This document shows positions 16,361-23,223 of a DNA stretch of 64,000 nucleotides, piece by piece (position 1 is the stretch's first letter; the number at the start of each line of letters is the position of its first letter). Origin of the DNA: an uncultured Lachnospiraceae bacterium. Lineage in GTDB: Bacteria; Bacillota; Clostridia; Lachnospirales; Lachnospiraceae. The stretch spans positions 62,001-126,000 of the forward strand of contig OMTX01000023.1 of assembly GCA_900314085.1 (NCBI GenBank). Reading direction: 5' to 3'. The notes beneath the pieces were generated by a model. That model made no database searches and had not been told where the DNA came from. It saw only the letters and a list, made by a program, of their open reading frames with translations. Made by a program: the position numbers and the translations under genes.

Positions 16361-17475
16361 GCCCGCCGCTTTCCCGAAAGAGCAAATTCCGGAATATGAA
16401 TGAAAGTGCCAGAGTAATCCGGAATCAGCTTCTTCTGTACCTCATCAGCCATAATAATTTCCGATTTCTGTTCTGTCACCAGCCGGGTGAAGTCGTCCTC
16501 TTCCCGAAGCCGGAAAACGTTCTCATTTTTGCTTGCAAACCAGGATGCTATCGTGACGTCTGCTGTCGGCAGATACTGAAGAATTGCCTTTCCAAGGGAC
16601 TGGGCGAAAACCGACGAGTTGACAATCAGTATGCTTTGCGCTCCGCCAGGCAGGTTTTCCGCCTCTGCAGTGTTTCCGGTGTCCGGTTGGCCCGAATCAG
16701 GGAACAGAATCTTCAGATAATCATCCGCCCCAGGGAAATCAACCCGGTAAGGCGTTTTGAACTTCTCCTGCAGAAAGCTGCAGGCAGCGACGCCATCCTC
16801 GGAAACCGCAATATTCAGCACGTTTGCAGGTGCGTTTCTGTAAGCGGAGAAATCAGCATCCGCCCCGTAAAATATTATTTTTGAAAAGCCTTCCCTCCGC
16901 AGGGCAGCTGAAATCCGCTTCCTGTCAGCATCATATTCAGGCAGATCCAAAGGCGACACCCCGAAAAGGCCAACACGCTTTTCGTCGACGGGAATAGCAG
17001 CAAACAGGTTCCTTTCAGCCAACTCCTGAAGCAGGGACAAATAGGCCAGCGACTCTCCCCGGTCGAAGGTATGCATGCCGTCAGTCGGAATCGCAAGCAC
17101 AGGAAGAGGCGGCAGGGAAAGCTCTGAAAGTTTCTGATCAAGCATTCGCTTCAAAGCGGAAAAATCCGTCCCGATGACTGCCGGGACAGGCGTTCCGACA
17201 AAGGCAACGAAATTTGCTTTCAATTTGCGGACACAGTCAACCGTTTTTTTGATGAGCAGGCGGTCCCGCCCCATCACGGCATCCATGTCCCGGAGGCCGG
17301 CAGAGAATACAGCCGATCGTTCCGATGACCAGCGCGGCTCGTCAAAACCGCAGATATTGCCGGCGCAGCCGCCGGCATCAATAATGACGATAATTCCGCC
17401 AAGAGAATAAAGAACGGAGACTGCCCCGGACTGATCCGGAGCAAAGGGAGTCAGCGCCTTACGAAGCCCTTTCAT
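16357..17475 (-). CDS. Nitrogenase component 1-like protein, NifK-type, first copy
   Basis: This 372-residue protein is a paralogue of the NifK-like protein at 8176-9414 and is shorter than any standard NifK. Cys37 (DAGGC) aligns with the second P-cluster Cys of NifK; Cys42 is extra; the third ligand position is Pro in the loop TPVPAVIGTD. A NSSVFA block and a final ADEVQKKLIP keep the Rossmann-like repeats of the component-1 fold. The N-terminal segment that would hold the first P-cluster Cys is absent. The gene overlaps the NifD-like gene before it by 17 bases and hypF after it by 4 bases. The likely partner is the NifD-like protein and the likely electron donor is the NifH-type protein; the substrate is unknown. 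Confidence 0.78.
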   Translation of the reverse strand: MKGLRKALTPFAPDQSGAVSVLYSLGGIIVIIDAGGCAGNICGFDEPRWSSERSAVFSAGLRDMDAVMGRDRLLIKKTVDCVRKLKANFVAFVGTPVPAVIGTDFSALKRMLDQKLSELSLPPLPVLAIPTDGMHTFDRGESLAYLSLLQELAERNLFAAIPVDEKRVGLFGVSPLDLPEYDADRKRISAALRREGFSKIIFYGADADFSAYRNAPANVLNIAVSEDGVAACSFLQEKFKTPYRVDFPGADDYLKILFPDSGQPDTGNTAEAENLPGGAQSILIVNSSVFAQSLGKAILQYLPTADVTIASWFASKNENVFRLREEDDFTRLVTEQKSEIIMADEVQKKLIPDYSGTFIHIPEFALSGKRRA

Positions 17476-18847
17476 GGCGTTCCTCCCCTCTGACAGCCAA
17501 AGCGATGGCTTCCACGAGCTTTTTCAGTCCCATGTAGCCAAAGGGCTGTTCATCGCTATTCCAATAGACATGGATGTCATCCGGATGATACCAGGCTGCA
17601 TCCTTGCCGAGCGTTACCAGCCGCTTCTTTCGGCAAATTGGTTCAGCTTCACAGGAAGCAGATTCTTCCTGTTTTCCTGTCCCGAAGTCATAATAGATCA
17701 TCGTGGGCTCCATATTGGAATAGACACGTGTCTCCGGCGACAGCCCGGCAAGCGCTTTCAGATAATATTCATCCTCCCTCGCGGGATTCCGGAAGATTTC
17801 CAGAATATCAAATCCTGCCTCGCAAAACGTCAGGGCAAGTTCGAAGGAGTTGGCATTTATCGTTTCACCTATGGAAAAAACAAGGTCAGGATAAGCTTTT
17901 TTCAGAGCAGCAAGTCCATCTTCCGCTGCTGACTTTCCCTTAGATGAATCCCATTTCACGCCCAATGCGCCTGCAAGAGCCTCATACTGCTTTTCAATCC
18001 GATCCGGTCCGTAGAAACGGGAAAGCTCTATATAGGGAATGGAGAGGCGGTCTGCCAGGTCGTCTGCCGCTGCCCTGGCTTCGGAATTCAATACCAGATT
18101 GAAATTGGCCTCCCCCATTCTGCAGAACTCAAGAATATCCGGGCAGGTGGAGATTTCCCGGATGTGTTTCACCCCGATATCCTGGAGCAGGGAAAAAAGC
18201 TCGCTCTCAGCATCCACCGGGGCGAAGTATCCGAGCAGATTTACGGAAGCTCCCCGCTTTTTCTGCTGCGGAAGAAGGGAATAAAGAGACTGCCGTATCT
18301 GTACCATTGGCGGCTTCCTTCCTTCCCGTGTCAGCGCGTACATATAGCAGGGACGAACAGGAATGCCGGCAGCCGTTTCTGCCGCCCGGCATACCCTCTC
18401 CATATCCGTTCCCAGAAGGGCATCCACGCAGGTGATGCAGACCATTACCAGGGAAGGCCTTTCCACGCAGGAATCCACGATTTCCCTGACTGCTTCCGGA
18501 ATCTTTTTTAAGTGTCTGGCCGTCACCAGATCCGTTTCGCTGATCTCCAGGTAGAAAAAACGGTCCTCATAGCCCCTGATCGCAGTGATTTCCGATGTGT
18601 TTCGTCCGCAGCAGCCCGGAGAGACAATCAGCATGACTGATCCCGGGATGGCAAGTCCAGCCCTTTTCACGCCAAAGCCTTCAGCTCCGGGAGAATTAAA
18701 AGCCAGAGCGGCCGGGGAATTGTAGATCAGGTGGCGCTCTGTCCGATAGATATCCGGCAGGCGCTCAGGTCCAAGTTCCGCCAGGTCGGCAACCGTATGG
18801 CTTTCAGGAAGCATGCCGGTATTCACCCGTTTCGAATCGGCGCGCAT
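17459..18847 (-). CDS. Nitrogenase component 1-like protein, NifD-type, first copy
   Basis: I start at ATG 18847 (462 residues, TGATG overlap with the gene before); an in-frame GTG at 18856 is possible. The N-terminal block NSPAALAFNSPGAEGFG matches the start of the NifD core, but Ala stands where NifD has its first P-cluster Cys. The second position is a Cys pair (VSPGCCGR, Cys79-Cys80) and the third is ITCVDALLGTD (Cys140, with Cys137 three residues before). In the region of FeMo-co ligand Cys275 the aligned sequence reads NLVLNSEA, so that Cys is replaced; near His442 the alignment has a His one place off, which I do not count as a ligand. The C-terminus has the usual GYMGL block. Probable heterodimer with the next gene product. 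Confidence 0.82.
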   Translation of the reverse strand: MRADSKRVNTGMLPESHTVADLAELGPERLPDIYRTERHLIYNSPAALAFNSPGAEGFGVKRAGLAIPGSVMLIVSPGCCGRNTSEITAIRGYEDRFFYLEISETDLVTARHLKKIPEAVREIVDSCVERPSLVMVCITCVDALLGTDMERVCRAAETAAGIPVRPCYMYALTREGRKPPMVQIRQSLYSLLPQQKKRGASVNLLGYFAPVDAESELFSLLQDIGVKHIREISTCPDILEFCRMGEANFNLVLNSEARAAADDLADRLSIPYIELSRFYGPDRIEKQYEALAGALGVKWDSSKGKSAAEDGLAALKKAYPDLVFSIGETINANSFELALTFCEAGFDILEIFRNPAREDEYYLKALAGLSPETRVYSNMEPTMIYYDFGTGKQEESASCEAEPICRKKRLVTLGKDAAWYHPDDIHVYWNSDEQPFGYMGLKKLVEAIALAVRGEERHERAS

Positions 18848-19662
18848 CACAGGCACCCGCAGTCGGAAAGCTTTCCGGGATGAATAGCAGACTCTTCAAA
18901 TTCTCCCGCTGCCTCCTCAGAAAGCAGCCGGTCGGCAAGATCAAAGAAATTCCGGGCAAGAGGACTTTCCGGAGCCAGTTCCACAATTGTCTTTCCGGCA
19001 TCTTCCGCCGTCTGAAAAGCAGGATCTCTCGGAATATCCGCCACGATTGAAAGTCTGTTTTTTTCCGCAAAGGCCTCGACTTTCTCCCTTTCATCCTCCA
19101 CATTCCGCCGGTTCAAAATAATACCTTCTACTGACGCATAGCCCCTGTCCTTGAAATTTTCAACGGCTGAATTGATGTTTCCGGCTGCATAGAGGGCCAT
19201 CTTTTCTCCGCTGGTAACGATCAAAACCCGATTGGCAAAGCCCTCACGGATCGGCGCGGCAAAACCTCCGCAGACCACATCGCCAAGAACATCAAAGAGG
19301 ACGACGTCCGGCTGCTCCTTCTCCATCAGCTCCATTTCATCCAAAAGGTTGAAAGTAGAAATAATTCCGCGGCCGGCGCAGCCCAGCCCCGGTGTGGGGC
19401 CGCCGGTCTCTATGCAGAGGACATTGCCAAAGCCCCGGGCGGAAATCTCATCGAGGGAAGCAGGATCCGCATCGTGTTCCCTGAGATAGTTCATGATAGG
19501 CTCAATGGGCTTCCCGGACAGGAGATTTCCGGTGGAATCCGCTTTGGGATCGCAGCCAATCTGAATGACTTTTTTCCCCCGCATGGCAAAAGCCGCCGAC
19601 AGGTTCGAAGTGATGGTTGACTTGCCAATGCCGCCCTTGCCGTAGATTGCAATTTTGATCAT
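18847..19662 (-). CDS. NifH-type nitrogenase reductase-like ATPase
   Basis: The 271-residue protein is a complete NifH-family iron protein. It has Walker [10 protein letters not shown] (residues 8-16), switch I DPKADST (38-44), both cluster ligands (Cys94 in GLGCAGRG and Cys130 in DVVCGGFA) and the switch II DVLGD (123-127). Arg97 matches the Arg ADP-ribosylated in some nitrogenases. As a dimer it should carry one [4Fe-4S] and pass electrons to a component-1 partner with ATP hydrolysis. The C-terminus is unusual, ending DCGCL with Cys268 and Cys270. I start at ATG 19662, which has TTGGAG 8 bases upstream; the longer frame to 19719 runs through a terminator-like hairpin. It is the first gene of the cluster. 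Confidence 0.92.
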   Translation of the reverse strand: MIKIAIYGKGGIGKSTITSNLSAAFAMRGKKVIQIGCDPKADSTGNLLSGKPIEPIMNYLREHDADPASLDEISARGFGNVLCIETGGPTPGLGCAGRGIISTFNLLDEMELMEKEQPDVVLFDVLGDVVCGGFAAPIREGFANRVLIVTSGEKMALYAAGNINSAVENFKDRGYASVEGIILNRRNVEDEREKVEAFAEKNRLSIVADIPRDPAFQTAEDAGKTIVELAPESPLARNFFDLADRLLSEEAAGEFEESAIHPGKLSDCGCL

Positions 19663-19677
19663 ATTACGATCTCCAAT

Positions 19678-19716
19678 AAAAAAATCTCCTGCCAAAAATC
19701 CATGGCAGGAGGTTTT
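19678..19716 (-). promoter_or_regulatory. Terminator-like hairpin (possible attenuator) before the nifH-like gene
   Basis: On the minus strand an 8-bp perfect stem (CTCCTGCC / GGCAGGAG, plus-strand 19704-19711 with 19686-19693), extendable with a G-U pair and an A-T run, is followed by seven T. It ends only about 5 bases before the ribosome site of the nifH-like gene. Upstream in the same leader GCAGGA (plus 19738-19743) can pair with TCCTGC of the 5' arm, so a competing antiterminator stem is possible. No known riboswitch class was recognised. It could also simply terminate transcription from dacF. Confidence 0.55.
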
Positions 19717-19780
19717 CAAGGTCTTCTATGAGATCTTTCCTGCTCAGAAATTTCTTTGCGGTCAAGATAAGTTTGATAGC

Positions 19781-19814
19781 TCGTATACTATTTCGTATGG
19801 CTTAAAAAGTTCAG
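19781..19814 (-). promoter_or_regulatory. Candidate promoter and direct repeat for the accessory cluster
   Basis: On the minus strand CTGAAC (19809-19814) and TAGTAT (19785-19790) are 18 bases apart, a weak -35/-10 pair overlapping the end of dacF. Two copies of ATACGA, 12 bases apart (19793-19798 and 19781-19786), flank the -10 and could be an operator. The match is weak and I did not test other spacings exhaustively. Confidence 0.28.
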
Positions 19815-20785
19815 GTTCCGCCGTAGGCGGAAAGGATTTCCCCCATCAGAAGGTAGAGATTCGTCCGCGCATCCGCCCCGTATACGAGGGAGATGATATT
19901 CTGGCCGGCTGCATTCCGGGAAAGGAGCACGAGACAGTAGCCGGCCGCCCCTGTCGTCCCGGACTTTCCACCGATGACCTCAATTCCGTCCGGCATGCGG
20001 CGAAAACCGGTAAGGTACTGATTCGAATTGCCCCAGGTCTTTGTCACCTGGTTTCCTGCCGCATCCAGGTAATAGGCATCGTAGGATGCCGAATGGACGA
20101 TATCCACGAAATCCGTGTTTTTCACCGCAGCGTTCATGATCAGGTACATGTCATAAACTGTTGTATAGTGATTGGGATCCGGAAGTCCGTGGGGATTGAC
20201 GAAGTTGGAGTGAGTAGCTCCCAGGGAAGCCGCTTCCGAATTCATCTGAGCGACGAAGGTATCCACATCTCCTGAAACGCCCTCCGCAATGGCAATTGCT
20301 GCATCGTTTCCGCTAACCAGAAGCAGACCATATAGAAGCTGCCGGATGGTCAGGCTGTCTCCGGCTTTTAAGTTTGCGACCGATGATTCGGAAGGCAGAT
20401 TGACGGCATTCTCAGACACCGTCACCGTTTTGTCCAGATCTCCGTAACGAATGGCGACAAGAGCGGTCAGGATTTTTGTCGTGGAAGCGGGATAGACCTG
20501 CCCGAAGATGTTCTGCTTGTAAGTGACTGCGCCGTTGTCACAGTTGAAGACGCCGGCCGCTGCAGCCACCTGGGAATCTACGGCTTCCGTATGGAGGTCG
20601 CTTTCATCCGTGACGCAAAGACCGGAAGAAAAGAAGCCCTCAGCCGCATCATCCGCAGGAGCAGCTGTAATACCGTAAGCAGCCGGTGTGATATAGGCAT
20701 GATAGGTATTGGAAGCCTCCTTCCCGCAGGAGGTCAAAAGCAGCAGGCAGGAAATCGCCAGACAGAGAGCTGCGTTTCTTTTCAC
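19811..20785 (-). CDS. D-alanyl-D-alanine carboxypeptidase, DacF-like, predicted lipoprotein
   Basis: This serine carboxypeptidase trims the terminal D-Ala from peptidoglycan stem peptides outside the cell. All three active-site motifs are visible: STTK (PASTTKIL), SGN (VSGNDAA) and KSG (GGKSGTTGAAG). I place the start at GTG 20785, which overlaps the mgsA stop (GTGA) and has GGGAG 8 bases upstream; an ATG at 20803 lies inside mgsA. The N-terminus has a signal peptide with a lipobox, LLLLTSC, so the protein would be lipid-anchored. The 324-residue protein ends soon after the catalytic domain and lacks the C-terminal PBP5-type beta domain and anchor helix seen in many relatives. Confidence 0.9.
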   Translation of the reverse strand: MKRNAALCLAISCLLLLTSCGKEASNTYHAYITPAAYGITAAPADDAAEGFFSSGLCVTDESDLHTEAVDSQVAAAAGVFNCDNGAVTYKQNIFGQVYPASTTKILTALVAIRYGDLDKTVTVSENAVNLPSESSVANLKAGDSLTIRQLLYGLLLVSGNDAAIAIAEGVSGDVDTFVAQMNSEAASLGATHSNFVNPHGLPDPNHYTTVYDMYLIMNAAVKNTDFVDIVHSASYDAYYLDAAGNQVTKTWGNSNQYLTGFRRMPDGIEVIGGKSGTTGAAGYCLVLLSRNAAGQNIISLVYGADARTNLYLLMGEILSAYGGT

Positions 20786-21177
20786 TTGTACATCTCCCGC
20801 CATTCGAGATCGCCCCGGTCCAGGGACTTGATCAGGAGCTCTGCCGTTGCCAGATTTGTTGCCAGAGGAATATTGTGGGCATCACAAAGCTTTACAATGG
20901 AATTCACATCCGGTTCCCCGCTCTTCTGCCGGAAGGGATCGCGAAGAAAGATCACGAGATCGATATTGTTGTGTTCGATCTGGCTTCCCAGCTGCTGGGA
21001 ACCGCCGAGGTGGCCGGGCAGGAACTTCTGGATGTGAAGATTTGTCACTTCCTCGATGAGACGCCCTGTCGTTCCTGTGGCGTAGAGCTTGTGTTTTGAA
21101 AGGATTGCATGATAGGCGATGCAGAAGTTCTGCATCAGCTTCTTCTTCGAGTCGTGCGCTACAAGTCCGATATTCAT
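20782..21177 (-). CDS. mgsA: Methylglyoxal synthase
   Basis: MgsA turns dihydroxyacetone phosphate into methylglyoxal and phosphate, a bypass that relieves phosphosugar build-up. The 131-residue protein starts MNIGLVAHDSKKKLM, with AGGAGG 7 bases upstream. Further family blocks are LYATGTTGRLIE, the phosphate loop GHLGGSQQLGS and DLVIFLRDPF with the catalytic Asp. Its length is standard. The gene lies at the end of the mre/min/rodA block, a position known from Lachnospiraceae, with its own extended -10 promoter and two hairpins in the leader (21259-21278 and a GCGGTC/GACCGC stem closer to the start). Confidence 0.96.
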   Translation of the reverse strand: MNIGLVAHDSKKKLMQNFCIAYHAILSKHKLYATGTTGRLIEEVTNLHIQKFLPGHLGGSQQLGSQIEHNNIDLVIFLRDPFRQKSGEPDVNSIVKLCDAHNIPLATNLATAELLIKSLDRGDLEWREMYK

Positions 21178-21293
21178 GTCATTTCCTCCTAACTGAAGTT
21201 CGTCTTCCCCTGAAGCGGTCCCCCGACCGCTGTAAAACGCCAAAGATGCATTATTTCCGGCTGCGCCCCGAAGCAGCCGACATCACGCCTATT

Positions 21294-21302
21294 ATTATAG
21301 CA
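21294..21302 (-). promoter_or_regulatory. Extended -10 promoter upstream of mgsA
   Basis: The minus strand reads TGCTATAAT, a perfect TGn extended -10 with TATAAT at 21294-21299. No good -35 is seen, which fits an extended -10 promoter. Transcription would start near 21287 and give a leader of about 110 bases with a GGCTGC/GCAGCC hairpin. Confidence 0.55.
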
Positions 21303-21326
21303 TAACGGCGGCAAAAGAATAACCGC

Positions 21327-22469
21327 TTACCACCTCAGCGGCGCCTTTTCATCGATATAATTTTTCTTGGCCTGCAGGCCGACATTCAGCACGAGGCCGA
21401 TGCCGATATAGGTCGTCACCAGGGAGGTCAGGCCATAGCTTACAAAGGGAAGCGTCAGGCCGGTATTGGGCATGAGTCCTGTCACGACGCAGATATTTAC
21501 AAAGCTCTGAATGGAGATGTACGAAGCCATTCCAATGCAGATGAGCTTTCCCGCCGTATCCTTCGCCTTCTTTGAAACCCGGATGCACTCGATGGCAATG
21601 ACGAGAAGCAGGGCAATGATGACAAAAGCGCCGATAAAGCCCATTTCCTCGGAAGCAACGGCAAAGATAAAGTCCGTATGCGGTTCCGGAATATAATTCC
21701 CGTTCTTGACCGACTGGGCGGATTCATTGAAAAGCCCCTTGCCGAAGATCCGTCCGGAGCCCACCGCCATGATGGAATTCTGCTGCTGGAAGGAATCTCC
21801 CGGATAGTCATCAGGCCTCAGCCAGGCCAATATCCGCTTTTCCTGATAGCCCCGGAGCAGAGATTGTCCCCGTGACTCCATAACGAGAAAGATGATGAGG
21901 AGGGGGATGGAAATGCCAAGCACCGGAGCCACAACCTTGTAGGTAAGGCCGGCGACAAAAAGCATTGTGGCAAGGATCAGAAATGTGACGATGGTCGTCG
22001 AAAGATCCGGCTCCCGCTCAATCAGAAGCAGGGGAACGCCCATCAGAAAAACGGTCAGCAGAAGGGTTTTCGGCTGATTGATCTTCTCCTCATTTCGCAT
22101 CAGGAAAAAGGAAAAGAATAATATTAATAATATTTTTGCCAGCTCAGAGGGCTGAAATCGAAAGCCGTGAATGACCAGCCACCGCTGGGCACCCAGGGAA
22201 GAATCCCCCCAGAGGAGGACAGCCGTGAGAAGCCCCAGGGCAAGAAAATAATAGCCCCAGGCGAACTGCAGCAAGAGACTGTAGTCAATGACAGCAACAG
22301 CCGTCATCACAATGACGCCGATAATCATGCCCATGATCTGACGGTTCTGGTAGTAGCCGTTGGCCCCGCCACGAGCCGATCCCACCACGAGAACACCTAT
22401 GATCGTAATGGCGATGCAGGCAATGATCAGCCGCAGATTTAAGTTTTTCAGCCGGTAATTACGAAACAT
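21327..22469 (-). CDS. rodA: Peptidoglycan polymerase RodA (SEDS family)
   Basis: RodA is the SEDS-family glycosyltransferase that polymerises lipid II in the cell-elongation machine together with a class B PBP. The 380-residue protein has about ten membrane segments. SEDS landmarks include VIHGFRFQPSELAKI (about 137-151), IEREPDLST (catalytic Asp region), and TDFIFAVASEEMGFIGA (about 265-281). The gene lies 48 bases after minC and in the same block as its likely partner PBP2. In many Lachnospiraceae minD and minE lie between minC and rodA; they do not here. Confidence 0.95.
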   Translation of the reverse strand: MFRNYRLKNLNLRLIIACIAITIIGVLVVGSARGGANGYYQNRQIMGMIIGVIVMTAVAVIDYSLLLQFAWGYYFLALGLLTAVLLWGDSSLGAQRWLVIHGFRFQPSELAKILLILFFSFFLMRNEEKINQPKTLLLTVFLMGVPLLLIEREPDLSTTIVTFLILATMLFVAGLTYKVVAPVLGISIPLLIIFLVMESRGQSLLRGYQEKRILAWLRPDDYPGDSFQQQNSIMAVGSGRIFGKGLFNESAQSVKNGNYIPEPHTDFIFAVASEEMGFIGAFVIIALLLVIAIECIRVSKKAKDTAGKLICIGMASYISIQSFVNICVVTGLMPNTGLTLPFVSYGLTSLVTTYIGIGLVLNVGLQAKKNYIDEKAPLRW

Positions 22470-22517
22470 GAGCCTTCAGGCAACCTTCTAAAAAAATCGA
22501 AAAACAGGCAGAAAAAA

Positions 22518-23171
22518 TCACTGCATTTCAGCCACTTCATCCGCAAGAAGCTCCCCGTTCTCCGCCCGAACAGCAACCGGCCGGACGACATTCTTTTTCC
22601 CGAACAGGGACTTCTTCGGGCGGGTGGCAATGTCACCGGACACCGTTCCAACGGTGACTGCGGCGTTGTCAAAGACGGCTGCCGCAACGAAGCTTTTACC
22701 ATCCTTGGTTTCCGCTGAACCGGAAAGGGTTCCCATGACGGTGACGGAGCCGGCTGCAGAGACCTTCCCGCCCTCTTCCACATCTCCGAGAACAAGAAGG
22801 GAAGATGTCGAGGTAACCGTCTGCCCGCTCTTCACATTTCCCTTGTGGATGCGGGCATTGATGCTTTTGGCTTCCGCATAGAAGCGGTCCGCATCTCCGA
22901 TGGTCTGCCGGTCCCGAAGCTCATCTCCGTCATAGATGAGGCGGATCTTGATGTCCGTGTTGAGTTCAACCGCCTCGACAAGGGCCTCCTCTTCTTCCGG
23001 AGAAAGCTCTCTTCCTGAAAAAGAAATCGTAAGGATGGTCTGGCCGAAAAAATCCCGTGATTCATAGAATTTGCGGCAGACATCCGTGCAGAGCTCCGTG
23101 AAGGGCATATCCGGGTTTAATGTCAGCGCGATGCCATGGGGCATGCTTTTGATTACACAGGAATCCGTCAT
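22518..23171 (-). CDS. minC: Septum site-determining protein MinC
   Basis: MinC blocks FtsZ assembly away from midcell and normally works with the ATPase MinD. The 217-residue protein has a short N-terminal domain (about residues 1-100) and the C-terminal right-handed beta-helix domain with the repeats LVLGDVEEGGKVSAAGSV and VMGTLSGSAE (about 126-155), typical of MinC. AGGAGG lies before the ATG. A GGAAACG/CGTTTCC hairpin (23194-23215) sits in the gap after PBP2. No MinD or MinE gene is present in the window. Confidence 0.92.
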   Translation of the reverse strand: MTDSCVIKSMPHGIALTLNPDMPFTELCTDVCRKFYESRDFFGQTILTISFSGRELSPEEEEALVEAVELNTDIKIRLIYDGDELRDRQTIGDADRFYAEAKSINARIHKGNVKSGQTVTSTSSLLVLGDVEEGGKVSAAGSVTVMGTLSGSAETKDGKSFVAAAVFDNAAVTVGTVSGDIATRPKKSLFGKKNVVRPVAVRAENGELLADEVAEMQ

Positions 23172-23223
23172 GGTTTACCTCCTGCCAAATTTTGGAAACG
23201 GCTTAGGGCGTTTCCGATATCTG

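Noticed and set aside
8176-18847. True nitrogenase, protochlorophyllide reductase or F430 synthase
   Set aside because: The cofactor ligands Cys275 and His442 of NifD are not found, there is no nifB, nifE or nifN by sequence, and no bch or cfb neighbours. The Hyp and Hyd genes point to a different cofactor.
19663-19719. Longer N-terminus for the NifH-type protein
   Set aside because: It would translate through the terminator-type hairpin, has no ribosome site and adds residues before a start that already matches NifH.
19663-19763. Leader peptide of about 33 codons before the nifH-like gene
   Set aside because: The only start is TTG without a clear ribosome site, and the frame crosses the hairpin. 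It is kept as a remark in the attenuator finding only.
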